Shown here piece after piece: positions 47,566 through 57,015 of a stretch of DNA of 60,893 nucleotides (positions are counted from its first letter, which is position 1; the number at the start of each line of letters is the position of its first letter). The stretch lies in NCBI RefSeq assembly GCF_000784735.1, contig NZ_JSYG01000036.1, forward strand, positions 1-60,893, in the 5' to 3' direction. The notes under the pieces were generated by a model. It made no database searches and was not told the origin of the DNA. It saw only the letters and a list, made by a program, of their open reading frames with translations. A program made the translations under genes and the position numbers. The stretch comes from Dickeya undicola. GTDB lineage: Bacteria > Pseudomonadota > Gammaproteobacteria > Enterobacterales > Enterobacteriaceae.

Positions 47566-48333
47566 ATGTGTGAACTGCTTGGGATGAGCGCCAACGTCCC
47601 AACGGATATCTGTTTCAGTTTTACCGGCCTGATGCAGCGGGGCGGCCGTACCGGGCCGCACCGTGATGGTTGGGGAATTACCTTCTATGAAGGCAACGGC
47701 TGCCGTACCTTCAAAGACCCGCTGCCCAGCTTCAATTCGCCGATTGCCGCACTGGTGCAGAACTATCCCATCAAGTCCCGTGCGGTGGTTTCGCACATTC
47801 GTCAGGCCAACCGTGGTGCCGTGGCGCTGGAAAATACTCACCCGTTTACCCGTGAGCTATGGGGCCGAAACTGGACTTTTGCCCATAATGGACAACTCAA
47901 AGGCTATCGCCGTTTGAAAACCGGCCATTTTCGTCCGGTTGGAGAAACCGACAGCGAATACGCCTTTTGCTGGCTGTTGTATCAGCTGTCGCAGCGTTAT
48001 CCGCGCACGCCGTCCAACTGGCCAGCGGTATTCCGTTATATCGCCACGCTGGCGGATCAACTGCGTAAAAAGGGCGTATTTAATATGCTGCTGTCGGATG
48101 GGCAGTTCGTGATGGGCTTCAGTTCAACCAACTTGCACTGGATTACCCGGCGGGCACCGTTTGGCAAGGCAACGTTACTGGATGATGATGTGGAAATCGA
48201 CTTCCAGCAGCAGACCACACCCAACGATGTGGTCACGGTGCTGGCGACTCAGCCGTTGACTGGCAACGAAACCTGGCACCCGATTGCGCCAGGCGAGTTC
48301 GTGTTATTTTGTTTTGGCGAGCGTGTAATTTGA
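47566..48333 (+). CDS. yafJ: Class II glutamine amidotransferase YafJ
   Basis: A 255-residue Ntn-type glutamine amidotransferase-like protein. Cys2 would be the nucleophile after removal of the initiator Met (MCELLGMSANVPTDICFSF). GRTGPHRDGWGI, SHIRQANRGAV and ENTHPFTRELWG line the glutamine pocket. No synthase domain is attached, so the acceptor is unknown. It ends by overlapping convergent yafK by 30 bases. Confidence 0.92.
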   Translation: MCELLGMSANVPTDICFSFTGLMQRGGRTGPHRDGWGITFYEGNGCRTFKDPLPSFNSPIAALVQNYPIKSRAVVSHIRQANRGAVALENTHPFTRELWGRNWTFAHNGQLKGYRRLKTGHFRPVGETDSEYAFCWLLYQLSQRYPRTPSNWPAVFRYIATLADQLRKKGVFNMLLSDGQFVMGFSSTNLHWITRRAPFGKATLLDDDVEIDFQQQTTPNDVVTVLATQPLTGNETWHPIAPGEFVLFCFGERVI

Positions 48334-49029
48334 CTCAGGCTGACCGACGGGCGTGGACTGGTTAACCACGTACTGCCCGTTGAGCACCGACACCGCTGGG
48401 GGTTGGTGGGTCCGGTTGAAGTAGGCGTAACCCGGCTGCAGCTGACTCCAGAATTTGTAGTAGCTGGAGCGGCTGTGGCGCTTCATGTTCTGCTCGGTCA
48501 TACGGAACGGATAAATCGCCAGCTCGACTTTCTGCTGCCCGTTGCGCAGTGCTTTCTCCACGTAAGTATAAATCTCTTCGATGTATTTGTTGGTCATGGC
48601 ATAGCAGCCGATAGACACGCATTCACCGTGGATCATCAGGTAGCGGCCGGAATAGCCATGTGCGCGATCGTACTCGTTCGGGAAGCCGACGTTGATGGCG
48701 CGATAATAATGGCTGTCAGGTTTCAGTTGTTTTAAATCAACCTGATAAAACCCTTCCGGACTTTTAAAGTCGCCCTCGGTCATTTTGGGGCCGAGGCCAC
48801 CTGAGTATTTACAGATCGGGTAACTTTGTACCAGCTTGTACTCACCGCCTGTTCTGGTGTAAAGCTCCAGTATCCGCTCTTCTTTGAAGATCTGAATATA
48901 AACCGGTGATCCTGCCACCTGCTGTTTCATTTCTGTCGTCGGTGACACCTGATTGGCGTAGCTGTTGCTGATGGCGACGGAAGGCAAAATAAACAACATC
49001 GCAAGCGAAAACGCGACTTTGTGCATCAT
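48304..49029 (-). CDS. yafK: YkuD-fold protein YafK (L,D-transpeptidase family)
   Basis: A 241-residue exported protein with a signal peptide over residues 1 to about 25. The YkuD catalytic motif is MIHGECVSIGCYAMTN, with the histidine and nucleophilic cysteine in place. The E. coli homologue (DpaA/LdtF) acts on peptidoglycan, detaching Braun lipoprotein rather than making cross-links, so an endopeptidase role is likely. A conserved RYLMIHG strand and a basic C-terminal half are visible. Confidence 0.9.
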   Translation of the reverse strand: MMHKVAFSLAMLFILPSVAISNSYANQVSPTTEMKQQVAGSPVYIQIFKEERILELYTRTGGEYKLVQSYPICKYSGGLGPKMTEGDFKSPEGFYQVDLKQLKPDSHYYRAINVGFPNEYDRAHGYSGRYLMIHGECVSIGCYAMTNKYIEEIYTYVEKALRNGQQKVELAIYPFRMTEQNMKRHSRSSYYKFWSQLQPGYAYFNRTHQPPAVSVLNGQYVVNQSTPVGQPESNYTLAKTK

Positions 49030-49308
49030 TAATCCTGATTATTGGCGCTGTTTTTATCCGGTACGGTGTGTGGCGGCGGAGGTGCCGCTCCACAGTCTCT
49101 TCTCTGTCAGGCTTTGTCCTGCCATTAGGCTATGCCCCATAGCGGGGGATAGGCTGATGTCAAGTCGCGTAACCACATTATCACCGTATCCGTTTTATTC
49201 AGGAAGGAAAAAAGAATAAAAAATCGGACTATTCCGGCCAATAGCGCTCGCTGCCCGTTTTGATGCACTGGCACCTTGTCAGCAGAGGTGTTGCCTGTTG
49301 CAAAATCA

Positions 49309-49328
49309 ATCTGTATATTTATACAGTA
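49309..49328 (+). promoter_or_regulatory. LexA box upstream of dinB
   Basis: CTGTATATTTATACAG (49311-49326) fits the SOS box CTGT-N8-ACAG exactly and lies 14 bases before the dinB start. It indicates induction by DNA damage. Confidence 0.92.
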
Positions 49329-49341
49329 ATCTGGAGGGGCG

Positions 49342-50400
49342 ATGCGCAAGATAGTTCATGTCGATATGGATTGCTTTTACGCGGCGATAGAGATGCGGGA
49401 TAACCCGCGCCTGCGTGATATTCCGCTGGCGATTGGCGGCAGTGCCGATCGGCGCGGCGTGATCTGCACCGCCAACTATCCCGCCCGTCGTTATGGTGTG
49501 CGCAGTGCTATGGCAACCGCCACTGCACTGCGGCTGTGCCCTCATTTGACGCTGCTGCCCGGTCGGATGGAGGTCTACAAAGCCACCTCCTACCAGATTC
49601 GGGAGATCTTTTCTCGTTACACGTCGCTGATTGAGCCACTTTCGCTGGATGAGGCTTATCTCGATGTGACCGACAGTCCGCACTGTGGCGGTTCCGCCAC
49701 CTTAATGGCGCAGGAAATCCGCCAGACGATTTTTGACGAGCTGCACCTGACGGCTTCGGCTGGCGTCGCGCCAATCAAGTTCCTTGCCAAAGTTGCCTCT
49801 GAACAGAACAAACCCAACGGGCAGTTTGTGATTTCACCGGGGCAAATGGAGGCATTCCTGCTGGCGCTGCCGCTGGAAAAAATCCCTGGCGTCGGCAAAG
49901 TGACCGCCAAACGGCTGGCGGAATGTGGGCTACACACCTGTGCCGATGTTCGCCGTTATGCGCTGACCGAACTGCTGCGGGAATTCGGTAAATTCGGTCG
50001 AGTGCTGTGGGAACGCTGCCACGGTATTGATGAGCGCGAGGTGTCACCGGATCGTCTGCGTAAATCGGTTGGCGTTGAGAAAACGCTGGCACGGGATATT
50101 CACGACTGGACGGCCTGCGAAGCACTGATTGAACGATTATACGATGAACTGGAATTACGCCTGCGGCGTGTTCGCCCGGACCTGCATATTGCCCGACAAG
50201 GGGTAAAGCTGAAGTTCGACGATTTTCGCCAGACGACGCAGGAACATGTCTGGCCGGTGCTGAATAAACCCGATTTGCTGAGGCTGGCGCGGGAGAGTTG
50301 GGAGCAGCGCCGTGAAGCGCGGGGTGTGCGGCTAGTGGGGTTGCATGTTGCGTTGATCGACCCGCAACTTGAACGGCAACTGGTATTTCAGTGGGAGTAA
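49342..50400 (+). CDS. dinB: DNA polymerase IV
   Basis: A 352-residue Y-family translesion polymerase. Catalytic acidic residues are in HVDMDCFYAAIE (Asp8) and SLDEAYLDVT. The helix-hairpin-helix IPGVGKVTAKRLAECGL follows, with a little-finger domain at the C-terminus. The start is supported by CTGGAGGGG just upstream and by the LexA box. The E. coli neighbours yafNOP are absent; pepD follows convergently. Confidence 0.96.
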   Translation: MRKIVHVDMDCFYAAIEMRDNPRLRDIPLAIGGSADRRGVICTANYPARRYGVRSAMATATALRLCPHLTLLPGRMEVYKATSYQIREIFSRYTSLIEPLSLDEAYLDVTDSPHCGGSATLMAQEIRQTIFDELHLTASAGVAPIKFLAKVASEQNKPNGQFVISPGQMEAFLLALPLEKIPGVGKVTAKRLAECGLHTCADVRRYALTELLREFGKFGRVLWERCHGIDEREVSPDRLRKSVGVEKTLARDIHDWTACEALIERLYDELELRLRRVRPDLHIARQGVKLKFDDFRQTTQEHVWPVLNKPDLLRLARESWEQRREARGVRLVGLHVALIDPQLERQLVFQWE

Positions 50401-50430
50401 CGCCTTGCGGCGAGGGCATCGGCATTGGGC

Positions 50431-50458
50431 GGAGACGCCCGACGGAGCGGGCGTCTCC
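50431..50458. terminator. Bidirectional terminator between dinB and pepD
   Basis: A perfect 11-base GC-rich stem, GGAGACGCCCG/CGGGCGTCTCC, with a 6-base loop lies between the convergent stops. Confidence 0.85.
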
Positions 50459-50466
50459 GGCGCGGG

Positions 50467-51927
50467 TTACGCGCGCTCTGGAATGGCTTTCAGCAGTGCG
50501 GTCAGCAGTTTCCAGTACTGGCCGACGCTTTCGATATGCACCTGTTCATCCGGCGAGTGCGGACCGGTGATGGTCGGCCCAATGGAAACCATATCCATAT
50601 CCGGATACGGTTTCTTGAACAGACCACACTCCAGCCCGGCGTGGATCACCATGATGTTAGGCGTTTTGTCGAACAGCTTCTGGTAGGTTTCACGCACCAG
50701 ATGCATCACCGGCGACTGGGCATCCGGCTGCCAGCCAGGGTAACCACCTTTGGCCTGGGTGTCGGCACCCGCCAGTTGACCCAGTGAAGTGAGCACGCTC
50801 ACCACGTAGTCTTTGCCGCTGTCGACCAGCGAACGAATCAGGCAGTGAATTTCTGCCTGCGTGTCGGTCATGCCGACCACGCCGACGTTCAGCGAGGTTT
50901 CCACCACGCCTTTCACGTCGTCGCTCATGCGGATCACGCCATTCGGCGTGCTGTTCAGCAGGGCGATGAAACGATCTCGGCTGGCGGTGGTCAGCGCTGC
51001 CGCCGTGCTGTCTGTCGCTTCCAGCAGCAGGGTGATGTTCTTTTCCACCGTGGCGAGTTCGTGCTTCAGCACCGCCAGATAGGTTTGTGCCGCGGCGTTC
51101 AGCGCGTCCGCCTTGTCGGCTGATACCGCCAGCGTGACGGCACCTTCACGCGGAATGGCGTTGCGCAGCGTGCCGCCGTGCAGGTCGATGACCCGCAGGT
51201 CCAGTGCTGCGGCGTGCTGGGCCAGAAAACGCGCCAGCAGTTTGTTGACGTTGCCCAGCCCCAGGTGGATATCACAACCGGAGTGGCCGCCTTTCAGCCC
51301 TTTGATAACCAGTTTCAGCGTCTGATAACCGGCCGGAACCGCTTCGCGTTGCAGCGGCAGACGAGTCAGGAAATCAATACCACCGGCGCAGCCCATGTAA
51401 ATTTCGCCTTCCTCTTCGGAATCGGTATTGATCAGGATGTCACCCTGTAGCCAGTTGGGTTGCAGGCCGAATGCGCCGTCCATACCGGCTTCTTCCGTCA
51501 TGGTCAGCAGTACTTCCAGCGGACCGTGCTCCACGCTGTCGTCAGACAGCACTGCCAGCGCCGAGGCCATGCCGATGCCGTTGTCAGCGCCCAGCGTGGT
51601 GCCACGGGCCTTGATCCACTCGCCATCGATATAAGGTTGGATGGGGTCGGTGGTGAAGTCGTGCACTGTGTCGTTGTTTTTCTGCGGCACCATGTCCAGA
51701 TGCGCCTGAATCACCACCGGTTTGCGGTTTTCCATGCCGGGCGTCGCCGGTTTACGCAGCAGAATATTGCCCACCTGATCGCGCTCTGTATGAAGACCGC
51801 GCTCCTGCGCCCACGACAGAATGTAAGCGGCTAACGCTTCTTCATGATAGGACGGATGCGGAATAGAACAGATTTTGGCAAAAATGTCCCACAGCGGCTG
51901 TGGGGAGAGTTGAGACAAGGCAGACAC
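50467..51927 (-). CDS. pepD: Aminoacyl-histidine dipeptidase (peptidase D)
   Basis: A 486-residue M20 metallopeptidase cleaving Xaa-His dipeptides such as carnosine. Metal ligands and catalytic residues appear in VVIQAHLDMV, LGADNGIGMAS, MTEEAGMDGAFG, NTDSEEEG and IHAGLECGLF. Its length and sequence agree with E. coli PepD. The 245 bases upstream to the small gene at 52173 hold its promoter; no clear operator was recognised. Confidence 0.95.
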   Translation of the reverse strand: MSALSQLSPQPLWDIFAKICSIPHPSYHEEALAAYILSWAQERGLHTERDQVGNILLRKPATPGMENRKPVVIQAHLDMVPQKNNDTVHDFTTDPIQPYIDGEWIKARGTTLGADNGIGMASALAVLSDDSVEHGPLEVLLTMTEEAGMDGAFGLQPNWLQGDILINTDSEEEGEIYMGCAGGIDFLTRLPLQREAVPAGYQTLKLVIKGLKGGHSGCDIHLGLGNVNKLLARFLAQHAAALDLRVIDLHGGTLRNAIPREGAVTLAVSADKADALNAAAQTYLAVLKHELATVEKNITLLLEATDSTAAALTTASRDRFIALLNSTPNGVIRMSDDVKGVVETSLNVGVVGMTDTQAEIHCLIRSLVDSGKDYVVSVLTSLGQLAGADTQAKGGYPGWQPDAQSPVMHLVRETYQKLFDKTPNIMVIHAGLECGLFKKPYPDMDMVSIGPTITGPHSPDEQVHIESVGQYWKLLTALLKAIPERA

Positions 51928-52138
51928 TATTTAAGCTCTCCAGTTAAGGCATCCACGCGACAGATGGCGTGCGATGCCGAAAAACCGTTATTGATCGCCT
52001 GAAAACGCAGGCTCGTCAGGAAAGAATAACACTTTCCCGCGATCGGGGAGAATGTCCACGACATAAGGATTATGCATGGCTAACGGGGATGGTGATGCCA
52101 TGAAGGCGATGAATGTATCGTCGTGTGGCAGAATCAGA

Positions 52139-52161
52139 GGGAAGAGCGGTGATCTCTTCCC
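52139..52161 (-). terminator. Hairpin after the small membrane-protein gene
   Basis: A perfect 8-base stem, GGGAAGAG/CTCTTCCC, with a 7-base loop lies 11 bases beyond the stop of the small gene at 52173. No T run follows on the minus strand. Confidence 0.55.
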
Positions 52162-52172
52162 ATGCCTGGTGA

Positions 52173-52367
52173 TTAATCGTTGTGATGATGCTTATCAGGT
52201 ACTGTGCTTTGCTGACGTATGGCTATCGGCAACAAGGTGGGTTGTCGCTGACGCAGCAGACGTAAGCTGACGCTCAGTTCGAAGCAAAGTAGCATCACTA
52301 CGGTAATGATGAAGAAAGGGGCGAACACGTCCAGTTGTGCGAGGAGGAAACTGTCAAAAATCGTCAT
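52173..52367 (-). CDS. Small single-span membrane protein, unknown
   Basis: A 64-residue protein, MTIFDSFLLAQ onward. One hydrophobic span (about residues 13-33, VFAPFFIITVVMLLCFELSV) is followed by a basic, then His-rich, tail ending HHHND. The ATG at 52367 has a good AGGAG ribosome site six bases away, and a hairpin follows the stop. It lies alone between pepD and gpt. I do not recognise the family. The good start and membrane span argue for a real gene, but coding is unproved. Confidence 0.6.
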   Translation of the reverse strand: MTIFDSFLLAQLDVFAPFFIITVVMLLCFELSVSLRLLRQRQPTLLPIAIRQQSTVPDKHHHND

Positions 52368-52598
52368 AGGTGTTCTCCTGGCTGTTTTTTGTTCTCCTTG
52401 TTTGTAACTTATATGAAACATGACGTCTAATAACTTTTTTACATTACGAATGGTTAATTAATTACGGTGAGTTACCATTTGTTAGTGTGCGCATAAATAC
52501 TGGTTTTTGTCCGACCAGCTATCTATAATCTCGCGCAACCTTATTTTCCCCTTCTGACTCTGATTAAGCCGACTTCTCTGTTGGCTGGGATATGTTTT

Positions 52599-53057
52599 AT
52601 GAGTGAAAAATACATCGTCACCTGGGATATGTTGCAAATCCATGCCCGTAAACTGGCTCAGCGTTTGCTGCCTGCCGAACAGTGGAAAGGCATTATTGCC
52701 GTGAGCCGTGGTGGCCTGGTGCCTGGGGCTCTGCTAGCCCGTGAACTGGGTATTCGAAACGTCGATACCGTGTGTATCTCCAGCTACGACCATGACAACC
52801 AGCGCGAGCTGAAAGTGCTGAAACGGGCTGAAGGCGATGGCGAAGGCTACATCGTGATCGACGATCTGGTGGATACCGGTGGCACCGCCAAAGCTATCCG
52901 CGATATGTATCCGAAAGCTCACTTTATTACTATCTTCGCCAAACCGGCTGGTAAGCCGCTGGTCGATGACTACGAAGTCGATATCCCGCAAGATACCTGG
53001 ATTGAACAGCCGTGGGACATGGGTGTGGTGTTCATACCGCCTCTGGTCGGCCGTTAA
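52599..53057 (+). CDS. gpt: Xanthine-guanine phosphoribosyltransferase
   Basis: A 152-residue purine salvage enzyme, nearly identical to E. coli Gpt and of the same length. The PRPP-binding motif is [16 protein letters not shown] and the flexible loop lies around [13 protein letters not shown]. The internal ATG at 52599 gives the conserved start [20 protein letters not shown]. The upstream 231 bases hold the promoter. It is followed by a strong hairpin. Confidence 0.97.
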   Translation: MSEKYIVTWDMLQIHARKLAQRLLPAEQWKGIIAVSRGGLVPGALLARELGIRNVDTVCISSYDHDNQRELKVLKRAEGDGEGYIVIDDLVDTGGTAKAIRDMYPKAHFITIFAKPAGKPLVDDYEVDIPQDTWIEQPWDMGVVFIPPLVGR

Positions 53058-53078
53058 TCCCGCCTGATCGCTTCTGAT

Positions 53079-53105
53079 ACGCCCGGTTATGCCGGGCGTG
53101 TTTGT
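53079..53105 (+). terminator. Terminator after gpt
   Basis: An 8-base stem ACGCCCGG/CCGGGCGT is followed by GTTTGTTT, 21 bases beyond the gpt stop. Confidence 0.8.
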
Positions 53106-53210
53106 TTCTGTGAGCGAGATTACGCGCCGTATTTGTTTTTCACTGCTGCGGTTCGGTACACTTCCCCTTCTGCCGTTATCTTTCTTGTTTTATTCGTCCC
53201 GGAGGCTGCT

Positions 53211-54461
53211 GTGAGCCAGGCCAACCTGTCCGAAACCTTATTTAAACCGTCGGTAACGCATCAGGAAACGTCCACGCTGATCCAGCGTTCACGCAATACG
53301 GCTGATGTGGCTGTTATACAATCGGCACTGGAGGGGGAAAACACCCGCAACTGGTATCGTATGATCAACCGGTTGTTGTGGATTTGGCGCGGTGTGCACC
53401 CGTGGGAGATTGAAGAAGTCCTGGCGCGCATTGCCGCCAGCGAGGCGGAACGCAGCGATGATCAATTACTGGATACGGTCATCGGCTATCGGGGCGGCAA
53501 CTGGATATACGAGTGGGTATCGCAAGGTATGCGCTGGCAACAACAGGCTGGGCAGTATTCGCAAGGCGAGCAGGCCGGACAGTGCTGGCTGAAGGCCGCT
53601 AACCTGTACAGTATCGCCGCTTATCCTCATCTCAAAGGCGATGAACTGGCGGAACAGGCTCAAACGCTGGCTAATCGCGCTTATGAAGAGGCTGCCGGTC
53701 ACTTGTCTTATGAACTGAAAAGCCTGACCTTGCCGGTGGACGGAGGGGGGCAGGTGACCGCGTTCTTGCATTTGCCTGCTCAGGGGCAGGCACCGTTTCC
53801 GACCGTATTGATGTGTGGCAGCCTGGATACGTTGCAATGTGATTATCATCGTTTATTTCAGGACTATCTGGCCCCGGCAGGGATCGCAATGCTGACGGTG
53901 GATATACCGTCGGTAGGATTCTCTTCGCGCTGGAAACTGGATCAGGATTCCAGCTTTTTGCATCAGCAGGTATTGCAGGCTTTGCCGAATGTGCCTTGGG
54001 TTGATCATACCCGTGTTGGTGCTTTTGGTTTTCGTTTCGGCGCGAACATCGCGGTACGGCTGGCTTATCTGGAGGCTAACCGGTTGCGGGCGGTCGCTTG
54101 CCTGGGGCCGATCGTCCATCATCTGCTCTCGGATGCCCGGCGTCAGCAGCAGGTGCCAGACATGTTTATGGATGTGCTGGCGAGCCGACTCGGTATGACC
54201 TATTCCTCTGATGCGGCACTGTTGGTGGAAGTGGGGCGTTATTCACTGAAAACGCAGGGGTTATTGGGGCGGCGCTGCCCAACACCGATGTGTTCCGGCT
54301 ATTGGAAGGACGACCTGATAAGCCCGAAAGAGGAGTCGACGTTGATCGTCAATTCATCGCTGCAGGGGAAATTGCTGTCGCTGAGTTTCTCGCCGGTGTA
54401 TCAGTCGTTTCACCTGGCGTTGCAGCAGATGACCGACTGGTTGCGTCGCCAGTTGCGGTAG
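53211..54461 (+). CDS. frsA: Esterase-like protein FrsA
   Basis: A 416-residue alpha/beta-hydrolase-fold protein. E. coli FrsA binds enzyme IIA-Glc of the PTS and was proposed to shift metabolism toward fermentation. Conserved blocks include [45 protein letters not shown] and [13 protein letters not shown]. The usual nucleophile position reads FRFGAN, lacking a classical G-S-G. The start is a GTG at 53211 with GGAGG just upstream, matching the E. coli N-terminus [12 protein letters not shown]. Confidence 0.93.
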   Translation: MSQANLSETLFKPSVTHQETSTLIQRSRNTADVAVIQSALEGENTRNWYRMINRLLWIWRGVHPWEIEEVLARIAASEAERSDDQLLDTVIGYRGGNWIYEWVSQGMRWQQQAGQYSQGEQAGQCWLKAANLYSIAAYPHLKGDELAEQAQTLANRAYEEAAGHLSYELKSLTLPVDGGGQVTAFLHLPAQGQAPFPTVLMCGSLDTLQCDYHRLFQDYLAPAGIAMLTVDIPSVGFSSRWKLDQDSSFLHQQVLQALPNVPWVDHTRVGAFGFRFGANIAVRLAYLEANRLRAVACLGPIVHHLLSDARRQQQVPDMFMDVLASRLGMTYSSDAALLVEVGRYSLKTQGLLGRRCPTPMCSGYWKDDLISPKEESTLIVNSSLQGKLLSLSFSPVYQSFHLALQQMTDWLRRQLR

Positions 54462-54562
54462 CCCTCGCATCATGTGAAAAAATTATGCCGCGGTGTCTGG
54501 TTCGTCGCCGCGGCGTCAGCTACTGTATGGCAATTTCGTTTCAACGGACGACCAGAGCTGAC

Positions 54563-55102
54563 ATGGTAGGAAAAGCGACGTTATTTGCCGTGATAGTACT
54601 GGCATCGATAGGAATTTGTCCCTCATTAAGAGCGCAGGCACCGCATGATGACCTGACACAGGTTTCGGATGCCGATGTACGCCGTACCGTCTCCGGGATC
54701 ATCAGTTACTCCCACTGGCCACGCCTAACCCAGCTTCCCACGCTGTGTGTGTTCTCTTCCGCGCATTTTTTATCGGGGTTGACCATGCCGGTAGAGACGC
54801 AGGAAAAGCGACTCTTTAACACCATAATCATCAAAGACACTCAGGAGCTGTTTGCTTCCGATTGTGACGCGGTGTACTTCGGTGAAGAAACGGTTCCTGA
54901 GCAGGTGAATGTCGCCAGTTACGCTATTGGACACCCGCTGATGACTATCGCCGAACAGTCCCCCGACTGCCATGAAGGCAGTGCGTTCTGCCTGGTATTT
55001 ATCGGGAAGACCGTCGGGTTCTCCATCAACATGGAGGCGCTATCTCGTACCGGGGTCAGGGTGAATCCGGATGCGTTAATGCTGGCCCGAGTCAGGAACT
55101 GA
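54563..55102 (+). CDS. yfiR: YfiR-like periplasmic inhibitor of diguanylate cyclase
   Basis: A 179-residue DUF4154 protein with a signal peptide over about residues 1-25. The body begins DADVRRTVSGIISYSHWP and ends SRTGVRVNPDALMLAR, both typical of YfiR. Four cysteines in the mature part (LPTLC, SDCD and C-HEGSAF-C) fit the disulfide pattern of redox-sensitive YfiR. It lies three bases before the cyclase gene. In E. coli and Pseudomonas YfiR restrains YfiN from the periplasm. The start has only a weak ribosome site. Confidence 0.87.
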   Translation: MVGKATLFAVIVLASIGICPSLRAQAPHDDLTQVSDADVRRTVSGIISYSHWPRLTQLPTLCVFSSAHFLSGLTMPVETQEKRLFNTIIIKDTQELFASDCDAVYFGEETVPEQVNVASYAIGHPLMTIAEQSPDCHEGSAFCLVFIGKTVGFSINMEALSRTGVRVNPDALMLARVRN

Positions 55103-55105
55103 ACC

Positions 55106-56374
55106 ATGACGATTCCTGTACCACACGCTTATCGGCAGAAAACGTTCAGGCAGGCACTGACCCGTATCAATACGCTGGGGGTGGTGATCGCTATGGTGTT
55201 TTCATGGCTGTTGATTACCGTCGCCTCCATGTTCTGCTTCAAGCAATATGCTGAGAAAAACCTGCAACTGCTGGGGTATACCCTAAGTCGCAACGTCGAA
55301 GCGGCAGTGGTGTTTCGCGATGTGACGGCAGCAAACGAAACGCTAAGCAGTTTGGGGCTACAGGGGCAGTTCAGTAGCGCGTTGCTGACGGATGCTAAAG
55401 GCAAACTGCTGGCGCAATGGCGTGCGGAGAGCCTGACGGAGCCAGATTGGCTCAGTCATCTGACGTCAAAATGGTTGTTTCCCGGCAGTGTGATACAGCC
55501 CATTACCCACCGCGGCCAGCGAATCGGGTATCTGGAGATCAGCGGTGTGGACACGCCCGCCCGAAATTTTGTGTTCTTCTCGCTGGGGTCGTTGACCTTA
55601 TGCATGTTGCTGGCGTCGTTGCTCGCCATCGTGATTTCCCGCCGCCTGCACCGCGGATTAATCCTGTCGCTGCATCATATTGCCGAAGTGGTGCATGACA
55701 TTCGCGAAAACCGCCATTTTTCCCGCCGGGTGCCGACGGTTAAGCTTGCTGAGCTGGATGGCTTTGGGCGCGACCTTAACAGCCTGTTGGACGAGATTGA
55801 GTGCTGGCAGCGCCAGATGCAGCATGAAAATGATTCGCTACTCAGACATTCGCTACGTGACCCACTGACCGGGCTGGCGAATCGTACTGCGTTTCTTAGT
55901 GCGCTTGCCGGTGTCTTGCAGGACCCGCAATACCAAACCAATACAGCACTGTTGTTTATGGATGGTTACCGTTTCAAGAAAATCAATGACACCTATGGTC
56001 ATGGTGCGGGCGATCAAGTGCTGCTGGCGGTAGCCAACCGGTTAACGCTCTGCGCATACCATCAGGATTTACCGGCGCGGTTGGCGGGCGACGAGTTCGC
56101 GTTGATTCTGGTGGGGGTACACGACATGCAGGATGTGCAACAACGGGTGGAGGCGATCCGGCAGGTTATGCTGGAGCCGGTTGTTCTGCCGGACGGGCAG
56201 GAAGTCGTCATGTCGCTCAGCATCGGTATGGCGCAGGCGTTGCCGTCGATGACGCCAGAAATGTTGATCGAACTGGCTGACAAGGCGATGTATCAGGATA
56301 AACAGCGTCAGCGTCGTCATGATTTTGAGCGTGTTTTACGCTATTTTGATGAAGATGCGATGGTGAATCAGTAG
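55106..56374 (+). CDS. dgcN: Membrane diguanylate cyclase, DgcN/YfiN-like
   Basis: A 422-residue enzyme making cyclic di-GMP. Layout: membrane span at about 23-45, periplasmic sensor domain at 46-150, second span at about 155-178, HAMP-like linker at 180-232 and GGDEF domain at 250-415. The active-site motif is AGDEF (327-331). The first metal-binding aspartate (FMDGYRF) and NDTYGHGAGD are kept. The product-inhibition RxxD motif is replaced by YHQD, so I-site feedback is probably lost. Control by YfiR is likely. No yfiB is present beside it. Confidence 0.88.
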   Translation: MTIPVPHAYRQKTFRQALTRINTLGVVIAMVFSWLLITVASMFCFKQYAEKNLQLLGYTLSRNVEAAVVFRDVTAANETLSSLGLQGQFSSALLTDAKGKLLAQWRAESLTEPDWLSHLTSKWLFPGSVIQPITHRGQRIGYLEISGVDTPARNFVFFSLGSLTLCMLLASLLAIVISRRLHRGLILSLHHIAEVVHDIRENRHFSRRVPTVKLAELDGFGRDLNSLLDEIECWQRQMQHENDSLLRHSLRDPLTGLANRTAFLSALAGVLQDPQYQTNTALLFMDGYRFKKINDTYGHGAGDQVLLAVANRLTLCAYHQDLPARLAGDEFALILVGVHDMQDVQQRVEAIRQVMLEPVVLPDGQEVVMSLSIGMAQALPSMTPEMLIELADKAMYQDKQRQRRHDFERVLRYFDEDAMVNQ

Positions 56375-56530
56375 CGTTGCTTATCAATATGATGCACATT
56401 GGTGTGACACGGCTCGCGCCCTGAAACGTCGGATGCGAAAAAACTTGAACCCATGTGTGAAGTCCGGCAGGGTTGACCCATCTTCGAACACTGTGAATGC
56501 TTGGAAGTCTTCTGATTTAAGGAGGGTGTC

Positions 56531-56890
56531 ATGGCAGTGAAAAGTAGGCTTATGAAGCGCTTTGCTTCGTTGGGGCCTTATTTGCGTGAAGGCCAGTGCG
56601 AAGAAAATCGTTTTTTCTTTGATTGCCTTGCGGTTTGTGTCAATGTAAAACCTGCGCCGGAAAAACGAGAATTTTGGGGCTGGTGGCTTGATCTGGAGTG
56701 GCAGGATCAAACCCTGTTCTATGCCTACCGTATCGGTCTGTTTGATAAGGCTGGCAACTGGTGCGAAGAAACGATCAACGATACTGAGGTACATGAGAAA
56801 GTGCTGGCTACCCGTGAAGATTTCCATACCCGCCTGCAGGCGCTGGTAGAACAACTCGACCCACCTTTTTCCCTCTCCGCACGACCATGA
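56531..56890 (+). CDS. crl: Sigma-S assembly factor Crl
   Basis: A 119-residue protein that binds sigma-S and favours its RNA polymerase holoenzyme, raising stationary-phase and curli-type gene expression. It resembles E. coli Crl closely, with [40 protein letters not shown] and [10 protein letters not shown] strong AAGGAGG site precedes the ATG. In E. coli it lies directly after frsA; here yfiR-dgcN separate them. Confidence 0.95.
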   Translation: MAVKSRLMKRFASLGPYLREGQCEENRFFFDCLAVCVNVKPAPEKREFWGWWLDLEWQDQTLFYAYRIGLFDKAGNWCEETINDTEVHEKVLATREDFHTRLQALVEQLDPPFSLSARP

Positions 56891-57015
56891 TGCTGTCCGG
56901 CATCGCGCCGGAGCCTGGGGTTTTCGCGTTGTGCCGGTTGGCATAGCGCGTCTCTCCTGTTACAACGTTTTTTCATCCTTAATTATTTATTGTTTAACGC
57001 AACGGCAGAAAAATT

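Noticed and set aside
52076..52270. A 64-codon plus-strand frame between pepD and gpt
   Set aside because: It overlaps the better-supported small membrane-protein gene on the other strand and its sequence shows no domain.
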